A stretch of DNA of 64,000 nt, from the NCBI RefSeq assembly GCF_050433445.1, contig NZ_JBNPXF010000003.1, positions 62,001 through 126,000 of the forward strand. Reading direction: 5' to 3'. The notes below the pieces were generated by a model. That model was not told the DNA's origin, searched no databases, and saw only the letters and a list, made by a program, of their open reading frames with translations. A program made the translations under genes and the position numbers. The DNA comes from Kroppenstedtia sanguinis (GTDB lineage: Bacteria; Bacillota; Bacilli; Thermoactinomycetales; DSM-45169). Within the stretch, counting starts at the first letter, position 1. Every line of letters begins with the position of its first letter. Of the stretch, positions 34,102 through 42,531 are shown in pieces.

Positions 34102-34329
34102 TTGAAGGAACTGGTAGAGGTGATCGCCCGGGCGTTGGTGGATCATCCAGATGCCGTTCGTGTCCGGGAGGCAGAAGATCCAGACCGCCTCGTCCTACAA
34201 CTTTCCGTCGCCCCGGAAGATATGGGCAAGGTGATCGGAAAACAAGGTCGAATCGCCAAGGCGATCCGCACGGTGGTTGGCGCCGCCGCTGTGCGGGAAC
34301 AGAAACGGGTTATGGTAGAGATCCGCTGA
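34102..34329 (+). CDS. khpA: KH-domain RNA-binding protein KhpA
   Basis: 75 residues, one KH domain with the GxxG loop 'IGKQGRIAK'. With KhpB it binds many RNAs and affects cell division and elongation in Gram-positives. TTG start at 34102 after GAGGGGGAG. Between rpsP and rimM, its usual place (ylqC). Confidence 0.94.
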   Translation: MKELVEVIARALVDHPDAVRVREAEDPDRLVLQLSVAPEDMGKVIGKQGRIAKAIRTVVGAAAVREQKRVMVEIR

Positions 34330-34363
34330 CCCGCCTGTGGAGAGTTTGAAAGGAGGGCGCTTC

Positions 34364-34885
34364 ATGCAGGAACCGGATCAATTGACAGTGGGGCGGATCA
34401 CCGGTACCCACGGCATCCGGGGGGAGGTTCGGGTTCATTCGCGGACAGATTACCCAGAGCTTCGCTTCGCCCCCGGCACTCCACTTTTCCTGATTCATCC
34501 GAGTCTGGAGGAGGGGCAGCCGGTCACTGTGGTCCGCGCTCGTCCGCACAAGGACTTCTGGTTGGTGCAGTTCGAGGAGTGGACAAACATCAATCAGGCG
34601 GAACCTTTCAAGGGCGGACTACTAAGGGTCAGCCGAGAGGAAGCGGTGGAACCGGAAGAGGACGCTTTTTACCTGCATGAAATCATCGGGTCCCGAGTGG
34701 TGACCACAGAGGGCGAATCTGTGGGGGTCGTCACTGAGATTCTACAGCCTGGGGCCAACGATGTTTGGGTGATCCAGAAAGACGGCGGCGGGGAAGTCCT
34801 CATCCCTTTTATCGAAGATGTAGTCCGGAAAGTGGATCCGTCGGCCCGGCAGGTGATCATCCGTTGGATGGAAGGGTTGGAGTGA
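34364..34885 (+). CDS. rimM: Ribosome maturation factor RimM
   Basis: 173 residues: N-terminal beta-barrel 'VGRITGTHGIRGEVRV' and a PRC-barrel C-terminal half ('EEDAFYLHEIIGSRVV', 'NDVWVIQ', 'LIPFIEDVVRKVD'). It assists 30S head assembly near S19. ATG 34364 after AAAGGAGGG; an earlier in-frame start at 34337 is unlikely. 16 bases before trmD. Confidence 0.95.
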   Translation: MQEPDQLTVGRITGTHGIRGEVRVHSRTDYPELRFAPGTPLFLIHPSLEEGQPVTVVRARPHKDFWLVQFEEWTNINQAEPFKGGLLRVSREEAVEPEEDAFYLHEIIGSRVVTTEGESVGVVTEILQPGANDVWVIQKDGGGEVLIPFIEDVVRKVDPSARQVIIRWMEGLE

Positions 34886-34901
34886 TTGAGGTGACACGGC
34901 T

Positions 34902-35645
34902 TTGCGTTTCGACGTCTTGACATTGTTTCCAGAGATGTTCGAGGGCTTCTTTTCTTCCAGTGTGATCGGTCGCGGGATTGAGCAAGGGCGGGTCTCGGTT
35001 TCGGTTACGAACTTCCGGGATTACAGCACTAACAAACACCGAACCGTTGACAATACTCCCTATGGGGGCGGCGGCGGAATGGTGTTGAAACCGGAGCCCT
35101 TATTCCGTGCGGTGGATGAACTGATCCGGGATGAACCGACCCGGCCCCGGGTGCTGATGATGAGCCCTCAAGGCATTCCCTTCACCCAGTCGAAGGCAGA
35201 GGAGTTGGCCAGTCACGATCATCTGATCCTCCTGTGCGGCCATTATGAAGGGTTTGATGAACGGGTCCGTCAACATCTGGTGGATGAGGAGATCTCTATC
35301 GGGGATTATGTGTTGACCGGCGGTGAGTTGCCGGCGATGGTACTGATGGATAGTGTGATCCGTTTGGTCTCCGGTGTTTTGGGTAACGAATCCTCAGCGG
35401 AAACCGACTCTTTTTCCATGGGATTGTTGGAGTATCCCCAGTATACCCGCCCCGCTGATTTTCAAGGGTGGAAGGTCCCGGATGTGCTACTGTCGGGGCA
35501 CCACCTCGAGATTGCCCGGTGGCGCCGGCGCCAGTCCTTGATCCGCACCTGGGAACGGCGTCCGGAACTGCTGGAGACAGCGGAATTATCCGAAGAAGAT
35601 CGCCGATTCCTCAAGAAATTGCAGGAAGAAGCCGGTAAAGGCTGA
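34902..35645 (+). CDS. trmD: tRNA (guanine37-N1)-methyltransferase
   Basis: 247 residues, SPOUT class: 'LTLFPEMFEGF', 'DNTPYGGGGGMVLKPEP', 'CGHYEGFDERV' and 'IGDYVLTGGELPAMVLMD', the trefoil-knot SAM site, plus 'VPDVLLSGHH'. It makes m1G37, which prevents +1 frameshifting. TTG start at 34902 with GAGGTGA upstream. rplS follows from its own promoter. Confidence 0.96.
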   Translation: MRFDVLTLFPEMFEGFFSSSVIGRGIEQGRVSVSVTNFRDYSTNKHRTVDNTPYGGGGGMVLKPEPLFRAVDELIRDEPTRPRVLMMSPQGIPFTQSKAEELASHDHLILLCGHYEGFDERVRQHLVDEEISIGDYVLTGGELPAMVLMDSVIRLVSGVLGNESSAETDSFSMGLLEYPQYTRPADFQGWKVPDVLLSGHHLEIARWRRRQSLIRTWERRPELLETAELSEEDRRFLKKLQEEAGKG

Positions 35646-35661
35646 CTTCCCGGGGTGTTCA

Positions 35662-35690
35662 TTGTTTTCAGTTGGACCATATGCTAAAAT
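35662..35690 (+). promoter_or_regulatory. Promoter of rplS and leader
   Basis: TTGTTT (35662-35667), 17 bases, TAAAAT (35685-35690). The 60-base leader to the start ATG may hold the short L19 leader structure known in Bacillales; I cannot confirm its fold by eye. Confidence 0.7.
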
Positions 35691-35756
35691 GGTTTTTGTG
35701 CTCGAGAAAAGTACCGGATGATATACAAAAAATGCTGACGGGAAGGAGGGAAACCC

Positions 35757-36101
35757 ATGAATCAACTCGTACGCGAAATCGGAGAACAACAAGTGCGCAA
35801 AGATATCCCCCGCTTCCGTGCTGGTGACACGGTTCGGGTCCACGTGAAGGTTGTTGAAGGTCAACGGGAACGGATTCAGGTCTTTGAAGGCGTAGTGATC
35901 CAGCGGCGTGGGGGAGGAATCTCCGAGACGTTCACCGTCCGGAAGATCTCTTACAATATCGGCGTTGAACGCACCTTCCCGTTACACTCACCGCGGATTG
36001 CGAAGATTGAGGTGACCCGTCGCGGTAAAGTACGTCGCGCCAAGCTGTTTTATCTGCGCAAACTGCGCGGCAAAGCGGCCCGAATCAAGGAAATTCATTA
36101 A
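35757..36101 (+). CDS. rplS: 50S ribosomal protein L19
   Basis: 114 residues: 'FRAGDTVRVHVKVVEG', 'RIQVFEGVVIQRRGGG', 'SETFTVRKIS.GVGVER'-type block (here NIGVERTFPLHSP) and 'KLFYLRKLRGKAARIKE'. RBS GGGAAGGAGGG. Followed by a terminator. Confidence 0.97.
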   Translation: MNQLVREIGEQQVRKDIPRFRAGDTVRVHVKVVEGQRERIQVFEGVVIQRRGGGISETFTVRKISYNIGVERTFPLHSPRIAKIEVTRRGKVRRAKLFYLRKLRGKAARIKEIH

Positions 36102-36109
36102 TCATTTGG

Positions 36110-36136
36110 AAGGGCTTGGGGATCTCAAGCCCTTTT
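36110..36136 (+). terminator. Terminator after rplS
   Basis: AAGGGCTTGGGGATCTCAAGCCCTTTT, perfect stem and T run. Confidence 0.9.
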
Positions 36137-36204
36137 ATCACATTCCATATCTGAAATCTCCGTATTCTTGTTGATGTGTGTGATTGCGAGTCAGGAGGAG
36201 CCTC

Positions 36205-36762
36205 ATGAGCGAGTTCATCCCCCGTTCCACCAGACATGGTCACAGTAAGCGGGATAACGATGAAACCTGGGAATGGGTGCAGGCATTGGCGATTGCAGTC
36301 ATCCTCGCCCTGGTGATCCGCTATCTGGTCTTTTCCCCTTTTAGTGTTTCCGGACCCTCCATGTTGTCCACCCTGCATGACGGTGATCTGTTGATTGTCA
36401 ACAAAGTGATCTATCACTTTCGGGAGCCCAAACCGGGTGAAGTGGTGGTTTTCCATGCTACGGAAAACAAAGATTACATCAAAAGGGTGATTGCGCTTCC
36501 GGGTCAGACTGTCTCCGCCCAAAATAATATGGTTCGGGTGAACGGAAAGAGTATTGAGGAGTCGTACATAGACGAGGGGAACCGAACGGCGGATTTTGGA
36601 CCCGTAACCGTACCCAAAGGACATATATTCGTAATGGGAGACAACCGGATGAACAGTAGTGACAGCCGTAGCCCGGAGCTAGGGCCGGTACCCATCGATT
36701 CCATTGTGGGACGGGCAGACCTCGTTTTTTGGCCCATGAGCGATTTTTCTCTTATTTGGTAA
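36205..36762 (+). CDS. lepB: Signal peptidase I
   Basis: 185 residues: a cytosolic charged N-terminus, one membrane helix (about 27-46), catalytic Ser in 'SGPSMLSTL' (about residue 51), catalytic Lys in 'YIKRVIALPG' (about 93), and box E 'VMGDNRMNSSDSR'. It removes signal peptides from secreted proteins such as the two glycosidases at 47-53 kb. ATG 36205 after AGGAGGAG. It sits between rplS and rbgA as sipS-type genes often do in Bacillales. Confidence 0.95.
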   Translation: MSEFIPRSTRHGHSKRDNDETWEWVQALAIAVILALVIRYLVFSPFSVSGPSMLSTLHDGDLLIVNKVIYHFREPKPGEVVVFHATENKDYIKRVIALPGQTVSAQNNMVRVNGKSIEESYIDEGNRTADFGPVTVPKGHIFVMGDNRMNSSDSRSPELGPVPIDSIVGRADLVFWPMSDFSLIW

Positions 36763-36777
36763 AAAGGTGATTCCAAG

Positions 36778-37668
36778 ATGACAATTCAATGGTTTCCGGG
36801 CCATATGGCTAAAGCCCGTCGGGAAGTGGAAGAAAAACTGAATCAGGTGGATCTGGTCTTCGAATTATTGGATGCTCGCTTGCCTTTGTCCAGCCGCAAT
36901 CCGATGATCGGGGATCTGATCCGGAAAAAGCCTCGTCTCATCCTACTCACCAAGAGTGATCTGGCGGACCGGGAGGCGACCCGGCTTTGGGCCGGGTTTT
37001 TCCGTTCAGACCAGGTGCAGGCACATCCGGTGGATATCTTGTCGGGAGCAGGGATCAAACAGATCGGATCGATCAGTCGGGAGTTGGTGAAGGAGAAGCT
37101 GGCTTCCCAATCCCGCAAAGGAATCCGGCATCACCGAATCCGGGCCATGGTAGTTGGCGTGCCCAATGTAGGCAAATCGGCTCTGATCAATCGTCTCTCT
37201 GGACGGAGTCCGGCAAAAACCGGGGACCGGCCGGGAGTGACCCGTACCCAACAGTGGATCAAGTTGGGAAACGGGATGGAACTTCTAGATACTCCGGGAA
37301 TCCTCTGGCCCAAATTTGATGACCCTCAAGTAGGCTTGCGACTGGCGGCAAGCGGGGCGATCAAAGAAGAGGTTCTTTCTGTGGAGGAAATCGGCCTCTA
37401 TTTGTTAAATTACATAGCGGAGCGTTATCCAGATCTCCTCCGGGATCGATATCAGTTGAATCCCCAGGAAAAGCGGGAAGCACCTCTTTTGTTGGAAGAG
37501 GTGGGGAAACGACGGGGATGTATGCGAAAAGGTGGGGAAATTGATTTGGAAAAGGCTGCGGAAGTGGTGTTGCGTGATTACCGTTCCGGTCGGCTGGGCC
37601 GGATCTCCCTGGAATTCCCGATGGATTGGGGGGATGAAACTGATGAGCGTGAAGGGGACAATCTCTGA
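36778..37668 (+). CDS. rbgA: Ribosome biogenesis GTPase RbgA (YlqF)
   Basis: 296 residues with circularly permuted GTPase motifs: 'WFPGHMAKARRE' at the start, G4 'LTKSDL', then G1 'GVPNVGKSALIN' and G3 'LDTPGILWP'. A C-terminal ANTAR-like helical domain follows. It drives a late step of 50S assembly (uptake of L16, L27, L36 in B. subtilis). ATG with AAAAGGTGATT upstream. It overlaps the start of rnhB by 26 bases. Confidence 0.95.
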   Translation: MTIQWFPGHMAKARREVEEKLNQVDLVFELLDARLPLSSRNPMIGDLIRKKPRLILLTKSDLADREATRLWAGFFRSDQVQAHPVDILSGAGIKQIGSISRELVKEKLASQSRKGIRHHRIRAMVVGVPNVGKSALINRLSGRSPAKTGDRPGVTRTQQWIKLGNGMELLDTPGILWPKFDDPQVGLRLAASGAIKEEVLSVEEIGLYLLNYIAERYPDLLRDRYQLNPQEKREAPLLLEEVGKRRGCMRKGGEIDLEKAAEVVLRDYRSGRLGRISLEFPMDWGDETDEREGDNL

Positions 37669-38437
37669 GATCAAGATCCGTTTGGAACAGGATGAAGAGG
37701 TGTCCGATGCTTTCCTGGAAGCGCTTCAGACAGACTCCCGGGTTGGTGTCCGCAAGTTGGCCACCTCATACATAAAAAAACGAGAAGCCCGCCAGAGGGA
37801 AGTCGAACGCGTGGATCGAATGTGGCAATTGGAACGCGCCTGTCGTCGTCAAGGTTATCAGGCGATCGCCGGAGTGGATGAGGCGGGCCGGGGTCCGCTG
37901 GCGGGGCCGGTAGTGGCAGCGGCAGTGATTCTACCTTTGGAGTTTGATGCAACGGGGCTGAACGATTCCAAAAAATTATCTGCTGAAGAGAGGGAGTCTC
38001 TTCGAGTAAGAATTGAACGGGATGCTGTAGCCTTGGGCATCGGGGTGGTAGACCATCAATATATCGATGAATACAATATCTTGCAGGCTACCTATGAAGC
38101 GATGCGCCGGGCTGTAGCGGAGCTGTCCCCAGTAGCGGATTGCCTCTTGCTGGATGCAGTGGAGGTTCCGGAACTTCTGCTCCCTCAGCATTCCATCATC
38201 AAAGGGGATGCACTTAGCCATTCCATCGCGGCGGCTTCGGTGATTGCCAAAACGGTCCGGGACCGATGGATGACAGAGGCAGGAGAAAAATATCCCCAAT
38301 ACGGATTTGGGAAAAACATGGGTTATGGAACACCGGATCATCTGGCTGCGCTGGAACGTTGGGGCGCCTGTCCCATCCACCGAAAAAGTTTTGCCCCGGT
38401 CCGGGAGCGGGATGATTCAACAAGGAACCTCGCCTAA
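37643..38437 (+). CDS. rnhB: Ribonuclease HII
   Basis: 264 residues. 'GVDEAGRGPLAGPVVAAAV' with the catalytic Asp-Glu pair, 'LNDSKKLS', 'IKGDALSHSIAAASVIAKTVRD' and 'YGTPDHLAAL'. It removes single ribonucleotides from DNA and RNA primers. I use the ATG at 37643, spaced correctly from the GGGGGG stretch inside rbgA; ATG 37634 is also possible, while the frame open to 37532 is shadow. An N-terminal helical extension (about 60 residues) resembles the B. subtilis RnhB. Confidence 0.95.
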   Translation: MSVKGTISEIKIRLEQDEEVSDAFLEALQTDSRVGVRKLATSYIKKREARQREVERVDRMWQLERACRRQGYQAIAGVDEAGRGPLAGPVVAAAVILPLEFDATGLNDSKKLSAEERESLRVRIERDAVALGIGVVDHQYIDEYNILQATYEAMRRAVAELSPVADCLLLDAVEVPELLLPQHSIIKGDALSHSIAAASVIAKTVRDRWMTEAGEKYPQYGFGKNMGYGTPDHLAALERWGACPIHRKSFAPVRERDDSTRNLA

Positions 38438-38457
38438 GAGAAGGGCGGGGATTTTTT
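38428..38457 (+). terminator. Terminator overlapping the rnhB stop
   Basis: CCTCGCC TAAGAGAAG GGCGGGG followed by ATTTTTTG; the stop codon lies in the loop. Confidence 0.75.
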
Positions 38458-38533
38458 GTGCCCATTTGTGGAAATAGAAGGGATTTTGTGCGATGAGGTC
38501 GAAACTAGATCTATCAAAGGGAGGGGAGATCCT

Positions 38534-38899
38534 GTGAGCAAAGACCGGCGCAGGGAAACCGGACAAATCGGTGAAGCTTTAGCTGCCAGCTATCTTGAAA
38601 ATCAAGGGTACACCATCCTGGAAACCAATTGGCGCAATCGGATTGGGGAACTGGATCTGATCGCTGAACAGGAGGGGGAGTTAGTGATTGTAGAGGTTCG
38701 GACCACTCGGGGACGGCAATTTGGCTACGGATTTCAGTCCATCGACCGCAAAAAACAGCAACAGGTTCGTAAGTTGGCGCTGGCCTATCTACAAGCGCGA
38801 CAACCCCAGATGCCCTCCTTTCGGATCGATGTGATCTCGGTACTCCTGTCCCCTGCTGACGATCCTTTACGCATCGATCATTTGGAAGCGGCTTTTTGA
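38534..38899 (+). CDS. yraN: UPF0102 family protein YraN
   Basis: 121 residues, a restriction-endonuclease-like fold: 'GEALAASYLENQGYTILETN', 'RIGELDLIAEQEGELVIVEV' with the E-x-D...E-V core and 'FRIDVISV'. The function is unknown; neighbours rnhB and comM hint at DNA metabolism. GTG start at 38534 after GGGAGGGGAG. Family proteins are about 120 residues, so the 147-residue reading from 38456 is not used. Confidence 0.9.
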   Translation: MSKDRRRETGQIGEALAASYLENQGYTILETNWRNRIGELDLIAEQEGELVIVEVRTTRGRQFGYGFQSIDRKKQQQVRKLALAYLQARQPQMPSFRIDVISVLLSPADDPLRIDHLEAAF

Positions 38900-38916
38900 A
38901 CTTTTTCCTGACGAAA

Positions 38917-38945
38917 AATCCGGTGATTTTCCACCGGATTGTAGC
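38917..38945. terminator. Bidirectional terminator
   Basis: AATCCGGTG ATTTT CCACCGGATT between the convergent yraN and the minus-strand gene at 38949. Confidence 0.75.
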
Positions 38946-38948
38946 GTG

Positions 38949-39521
38949 TCAAACCTTTTCCATGTGGCCGTTCAAAAGATCTTGGTACAACTCATCTCCT
39001 CCGATGTGTACTCGCAGCGAGATCTGGTCTTTCCCGGCGTTCTGCCATTGACACAGCTGATGAAATATCAGATAAATACTTTTTTTCACTTCCACCTGGG
39101 GATACCGTTTCAGATCGACAAAAAAGCTGTACAGGTCGGGCTCATCCACCGTGTGGGAAATCACTTTCATCGCTTCAAAGGCTTCCACCAAACCGTCGCA
39201 AAGATAAGGGATCCATTCCGGTCGGTTGTTTCGTCCATTTTCGTCCAAGTAGTGGATGGTAAAACCCATCATGGGATAGCGGTGGATATCTGCTTCGGTG
39301 TAGCGAGTCTCTGTGTCGTTTTTGTGATCATACAGGAAAAACTCCAGATGGTATCGGTGAGAGGTTGGACTCTCGGTCTTTCCACTGCGAGTATAGCTGT
39401 TTTGTCTCAGTTTTTCATTCTCCTTTTTCAATTGTTCCAGTTCTTTATATAAATCTTCTTTTGCATCGGAGTGGTTCGGCTCCGGAGTGAAGTCGAACAG
39501 CTCTTTGAATTTCGAGAACAT
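38949..39521 (-). CDS. Hypothetical protein with N-terminal coiled coil
   Basis: 190 residues from the ATG at 39521, which has AAGGAGAGAG upstream; the frame runs further to 39629 without support. Residues 25-45 (KEDLYKELEQLKKENEKLRQ) form a clear short coiled coil. The remainder is a mixed, globular, His/Tyr-rich region (YHLEFFLYDHKNDTETRYTE, HYLDENGRNNRPEWIPYLC). No signal peptide and no known domain. Stand-alone gene. Confidence 0.75.
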   Translation of the reverse strand: MFSKFKELFDFTPEPNHSDAKEDLYKELEQLKKENEKLRQNSYTRSGKTESPTSHRYHLEFFLYDHKNDTETRYTEADIHRYPMMGFTIHYLDENGRNNRPEWIPYLCDGLVEAFEAMKVISHTVDEPDLYSFFVDLKRYPQVEVKKSIYLIFHQLCQWQNAGKDQISLRVHIGGDELYQDLLNGHMEKV

Positions 39522-39694
39522 CCCAACTCTCTCCTTTGGCCTAGTCATCACCATTATATCGAAAGGTTTTATAGAGAAAAAGGAGGAAAGGTAAGAACCC
39601 GACGGGAAGGGCTTTCTTGTCAACTTCATCGTAGGTCTGTTTCCCTGCTAAAGCAGGGAGGGATCGACGTCGCGAGGAGGATATCATAGGAAAT

Positions 39695-39893
39695 CAAGTG
39701 TGTTGATTGCGGAAAATGTGTTGCGAAAGTGGATAGACCTTTCGCCGCCCCACTTGTCCCCAAACGAGAAAATTTCATGTGGGACGGGGATGACAGGACG
39801 ACTACGATCTTTTGCAAAGAGCGCAAAGGATCTCCGCCGCCCCACCATCCCGACCCTGGTTACCACACAAAATAAGGCTAATCAACGGCCTTG
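39695..39893 (-). mobile_element. MITE type A, copy 3
   Basis: 199 bp. Ends CAAGTGTGTTGATTG and TAATCAACGGCCTTG. The interior is the reverse of copies 1 and 2 (GATCTTTTGCAAAGAGCGCAAAGGATC and CCCACCATCCCGACC regions, positions 39806-39856). It is more diverged, its long stem is less perfect, and no target duplication is preserved. A type B element has inserted at its right tip. Confidence 0.8.
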
Positions 39894-39896
39894 AAT

Positions 39897-40279
39897 CAGG
39901 CGCGATGATTAGCTAGAAAATGAGTGGTGGAAGGGAGTCGTGTACTGCCAAAGCGACCTTACTACAATCTCGATGGGCTGAAGAGTCCTGGAATAGAGGT
40001 GGCACCACAGGCACTACAATTTAAAAGAGCTGAAGCTCTAGACTAAGGAAGCACCACAGGCACTACAATCTCGATAGCAAGGTTGCCATCCTGCCCAGCG
40101 GAGAAATCTTACGAGAGGGCGTTTAGGGACAACAATCTTCCCTGTGTTGCTTCCGTAAGGTTTGCCCCTGCCCGATGGTCAGATTTGGAGCAGCCAGTTT
40201 TCACTTCCTTGCCGGATGGCAACGGTCGCGTGGATGAACACGTTCTCCCTACCCAAAACATGGCTAAGCGACAGCCCTA
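39897..40279 (+). mobile_element. MITE type B, copy 1, nested at the edge of a type A copy
   Basis: 383 bp. Left end CAGGCGCGATGATTAGC, right end GGCTAAGCGACAGCCCTA. Flanked by the exact 9-bp duplication GCCTTGAAT (39888-39896 and 40280-40288); the left copy includes the last bases of the type A element, so B came later. Interior: a CACCACAGGCACTACAAT motif repeated twice, plus a third partial unit (39961-40080), which makes it longer than the other B copies. It ends 34 bases before comM and has replaced that gene's upstream region. Confidence 0.88.
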
Positions 40280-40313
40280 GCCTTGAATAATAAGAACAAA
40301 CGTGGGAGGAAAT

Positions 40314-41846
40314 ATGTACGCCAAACTATACAGCAGTTCGGTGTTGGGGATTGACGGATATATTGTAGAAGTGGAGGTGGATATCAGCAACGGGTTACCC
40401 GTATTTGATCTGGTAGGCTTGCCGGACTCAGCGGTCCGGGAATCTCGGGAACGGGTACGTGCTGCGGTCAAGAACAGTGAGTGCCAGTTTCCTCTGCAAC
40501 GGATCACGACCAATCTAGCTCCGGCTGATCTGAAGAAGGAGGGGAGTAGCTTTGATCTGGCAATCGCTGTGGGAGTACTGATGGCCAGTGGTCAAGTGGC
40601 CCAGGAGGGGATGGACAAGACCCTGCTGATCGGCGAATTGGCTCTGGACGGGTTGCTACGCCCCCTACCCGGAGTGTTATCCATGGTGATGGCTGGAGTG
40701 GCTGGAGGGTTTAACCGGGTGATCTTGCCGGCTTCCAATGCGACAGAAGCTAGGTTGGTAGAGGGGATGGAGGTGATTCCGGTCTCTTCTTTGCAGGAGG
40801 CGGTGGCTTTTCTACGAGGAGAATGGCGACCAGAACCCAGTGAAGCGGAGTACCCTACCGGCACCGAAGAGGAGACTGTTTTGGATGATTTTGCTGATGT
40901 ACGGGGACAAGCCCATGTCAAGCGGGCGATGGAAGTGGCTGCAGCCGGGATGCACAATCTTCTCTTTATCGGTCCTCCCGGCTCTGGTAAAACGATGCTT
41001 GCCCGCCGTCTCCCATCGGTTTTGCCACAGATGACGACGGAGGAGTCCCTGGAAGTGACCAAGGTGATGAGTATCGCCGGGCATCTGGCTCGACGAGGAA
41101 GATTGGTGACACGCCGTCCCTTCCGCTCCCCTCACCACACCATCTCCCAGGCAGGGCTGATCGGCGGAGGTTCGACGCCGAAGCCGGGGGAGGTCAGTCT
41201 TTCTCATCGGGGGGTTCTCTTCTTGGATGAGATGCCCGAGTTTTCTAAAAGCGCCTTGGAAGTGTTGCGTCAACCCTTGGAAGATCGGGAAGTGACTGTG
41301 GCTCGAGCTCGGGCGGTGCTCACCTTTCCGGCGGAATTTATGCTGGTGGGCTCCATGAATCCTTGTCCCTGTGGCTATTTTGGATATGAGGAGGATCGGG
41401 CTTGCACCTGCACCCCTCAGCAGGTCCGCCGTTATCGCTCCAAACTCTCCGGTCCGCTCCTGGACCGGATCGACATTCATGTAGAAGTGCCTCGGGTGGA
41501 TTATCAGACGCTCTCTTCCACTCAAAAAGGAGAATCCTCTGTAACTATTCGGGAACGGGTGGCTCGTGCCCATGGGATCCAGGCGGAACGATACCAAGGA
41601 ACTGGAATTCTTCACAATTCCGGCATGCCCCCCTCCTTTATCCGCAGTCACTGCAGTTTGGATGCGGACTCCCGAGATCTGCTCCAACAATCCTTCGACA
41701 GCCTGGGCCTCTCCGCCCGGGCCCACGACCGTATCCTCAAACTGGCCCGCACCATTGCCGATCTGGAAGAAAAAGAAAGAATCGACACCAGTCACGTCGC
41801 CGAAGCGATCCAGTACCGGACCTTGGATCGGAAATGGTGGGAGTGA
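40314..41846 (+). CDS. comM: ComM/YifB family Mg-chelatase-like ATPase
   Basis: 510 residues: N-terminal Lon-like fold ('VEVDISNGLPVFDLVGLPDS', 'TTNLAPADLKKEGSSFDLAIA'), an AAA+ domain with Walker A 'GPPGSGKTMLARRLP', Walker B 'HRGVLFLDEMPEF', a zinc-like 'NPCPCGYFG...C.C' loop, and a C-terminal lid. ComM is a hexameric helicase that promotes branch migration during natural transformation in Gram-negatives; the role in Gram-positives is inferred. ATG at 40314, 5 bases after GGGAGG. No promoter is visible; two MITEs lie directly upstream. Confidence 0.93.
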   Translation: MYAKLYSSSVLGIDGYIVEVEVDISNGLPVFDLVGLPDSAVRESRERVRAAVKNSECQFPLQRITTNLAPADLKKEGSSFDLAIAVGVLMASGQVAQEGMDKTLLIGELALDGLLRPLPGVLSMVMAGVAGGFNRVILPASNATEARLVEGMEVIPVSSLQEAVAFLRGEWRPEPSEAEYPTGTEEETVLDDFADVRGQAHVKRAMEVAAAGMHNLLFIGPPGSGKTMLARRLPSVLPQMTTEESLEVTKVMSIAGHLARRGRLVTRRPFRSPHHTISQAGLIGGGSTPKPGEVSLSHRGVLFLDEMPEFSKSALEVLRQPLEDREVTVARARAVLTFPAEFMLVGSMNPCPCGYFGYEEDRACTCTPQQVRRYRSKLSGPLLDRIDIHVEVPRVDYQTLSSTQKGESSVTIRERVARAHGIQAERYQGTGILHNSGMPPSFIRSHCSLDADSRDLLQQSFDSLGLSARAHDRILKLARTIADLEEKERIDTSHVAEAIQYRTLDRKWWE

Positions 41847-41932
41847 GGGGGGACCCGGAGTCTTTAAGGTCGATCAAATGCAAGGATAAGGTCAAGCTGT
41901 TCGCCCGGTATTTGTGGTGACGGAAATAGGGT

Positions 41933-42492
41933 ATGGGTAAAACTTTGATAACACACAATTGGGTCTCCAAGAACAAAGGTGGAACTACCTATACAGATCC
42001 TAATGCCTATTTGGCCAGCTTGGCATGTCAATCAATCAGTTGGTGGCCGATATGAAAAAAGTAAATGCAAATGCAGGAGAGGAGTTCAAGGAGACGGAGA
42101 AGTGGGAAGGGAAGTGCTTCCTTGCCTTCAAGATCGGGAAGTCTCACCTGGCTGTAACGGCATTGTGTAAGCGGTTGGTAACCCATGGATACAGTATAGC
42201 ATTACAAGTTCGGCCCGAGGCCGACATTTTCCGAGGCCGATAAAAAGAATGTCCAGGACTTCCACAGGCGCAGGGGTGGTCCGGTAGCGACGCGGATGGC
42301 TACCGAGGGCCGGAAACTTGGAAACGCCTGATGGCCACCGCGAAGGGGGAGAAGAAGCCTGTACCAGCACCGGACAAGTTGATCCGGGTGAAGGTGGCCG
42401 GGAAGCAAGTGGGTGCCTTTGTGGAACCGGGTAACGCGGTGAATGCAGTAAAACAGCACGTAAAAGCAGGCATGACAATTGAGATGAAATGA
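41933..42492 (+). pseudogene. Broken N-acetylmuramoyl-L-alanine amidase / phage endolysin
   Basis: Three reading frames carry consecutive pieces of one protein. From 41933: 'THNWVSKNKGGTTYTDPNAY', an amidase end. From 42027 in another frame: 'MSINQLVADMKKVNAN' and 'VTALCKRLVTHGY'. From about 42205 in the third: 'YKFGPRPTFSEADKKNVQDF', then after one more shift 'AQGWSGSDADGYRGPETWKR', the typical peptidoglycan-binding module, and from 42331 a 53-residue tail 'KLIRVKVAGKQVGAFVEP'. At least three frameshifts, so it is dead. The N-terminal catalytic part is missing. It is probably a prophage leftover and has its own terminator. Confidence 0.75.
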
Positions 42493-42531
42493 AAAAAGCC
42501 GGGTGGGGAAAATCCCTGCCCGGCTTTTTTG
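42493..42531 (+). terminator. Terminator after the amidase relic
   Basis: AAAAAAGCCGGGTGGGG ... CCCTGCCCGGCTTTTTT. A near-identical hairpin is at 43363-43403, on the other side of the CRISPR array. Confidence 0.85.

Noticed and set aside
40812..41795. 327-codon open frame on the minus strand
   Set aside because: Antisense shadow of comM with no RBS or recognisable domain.
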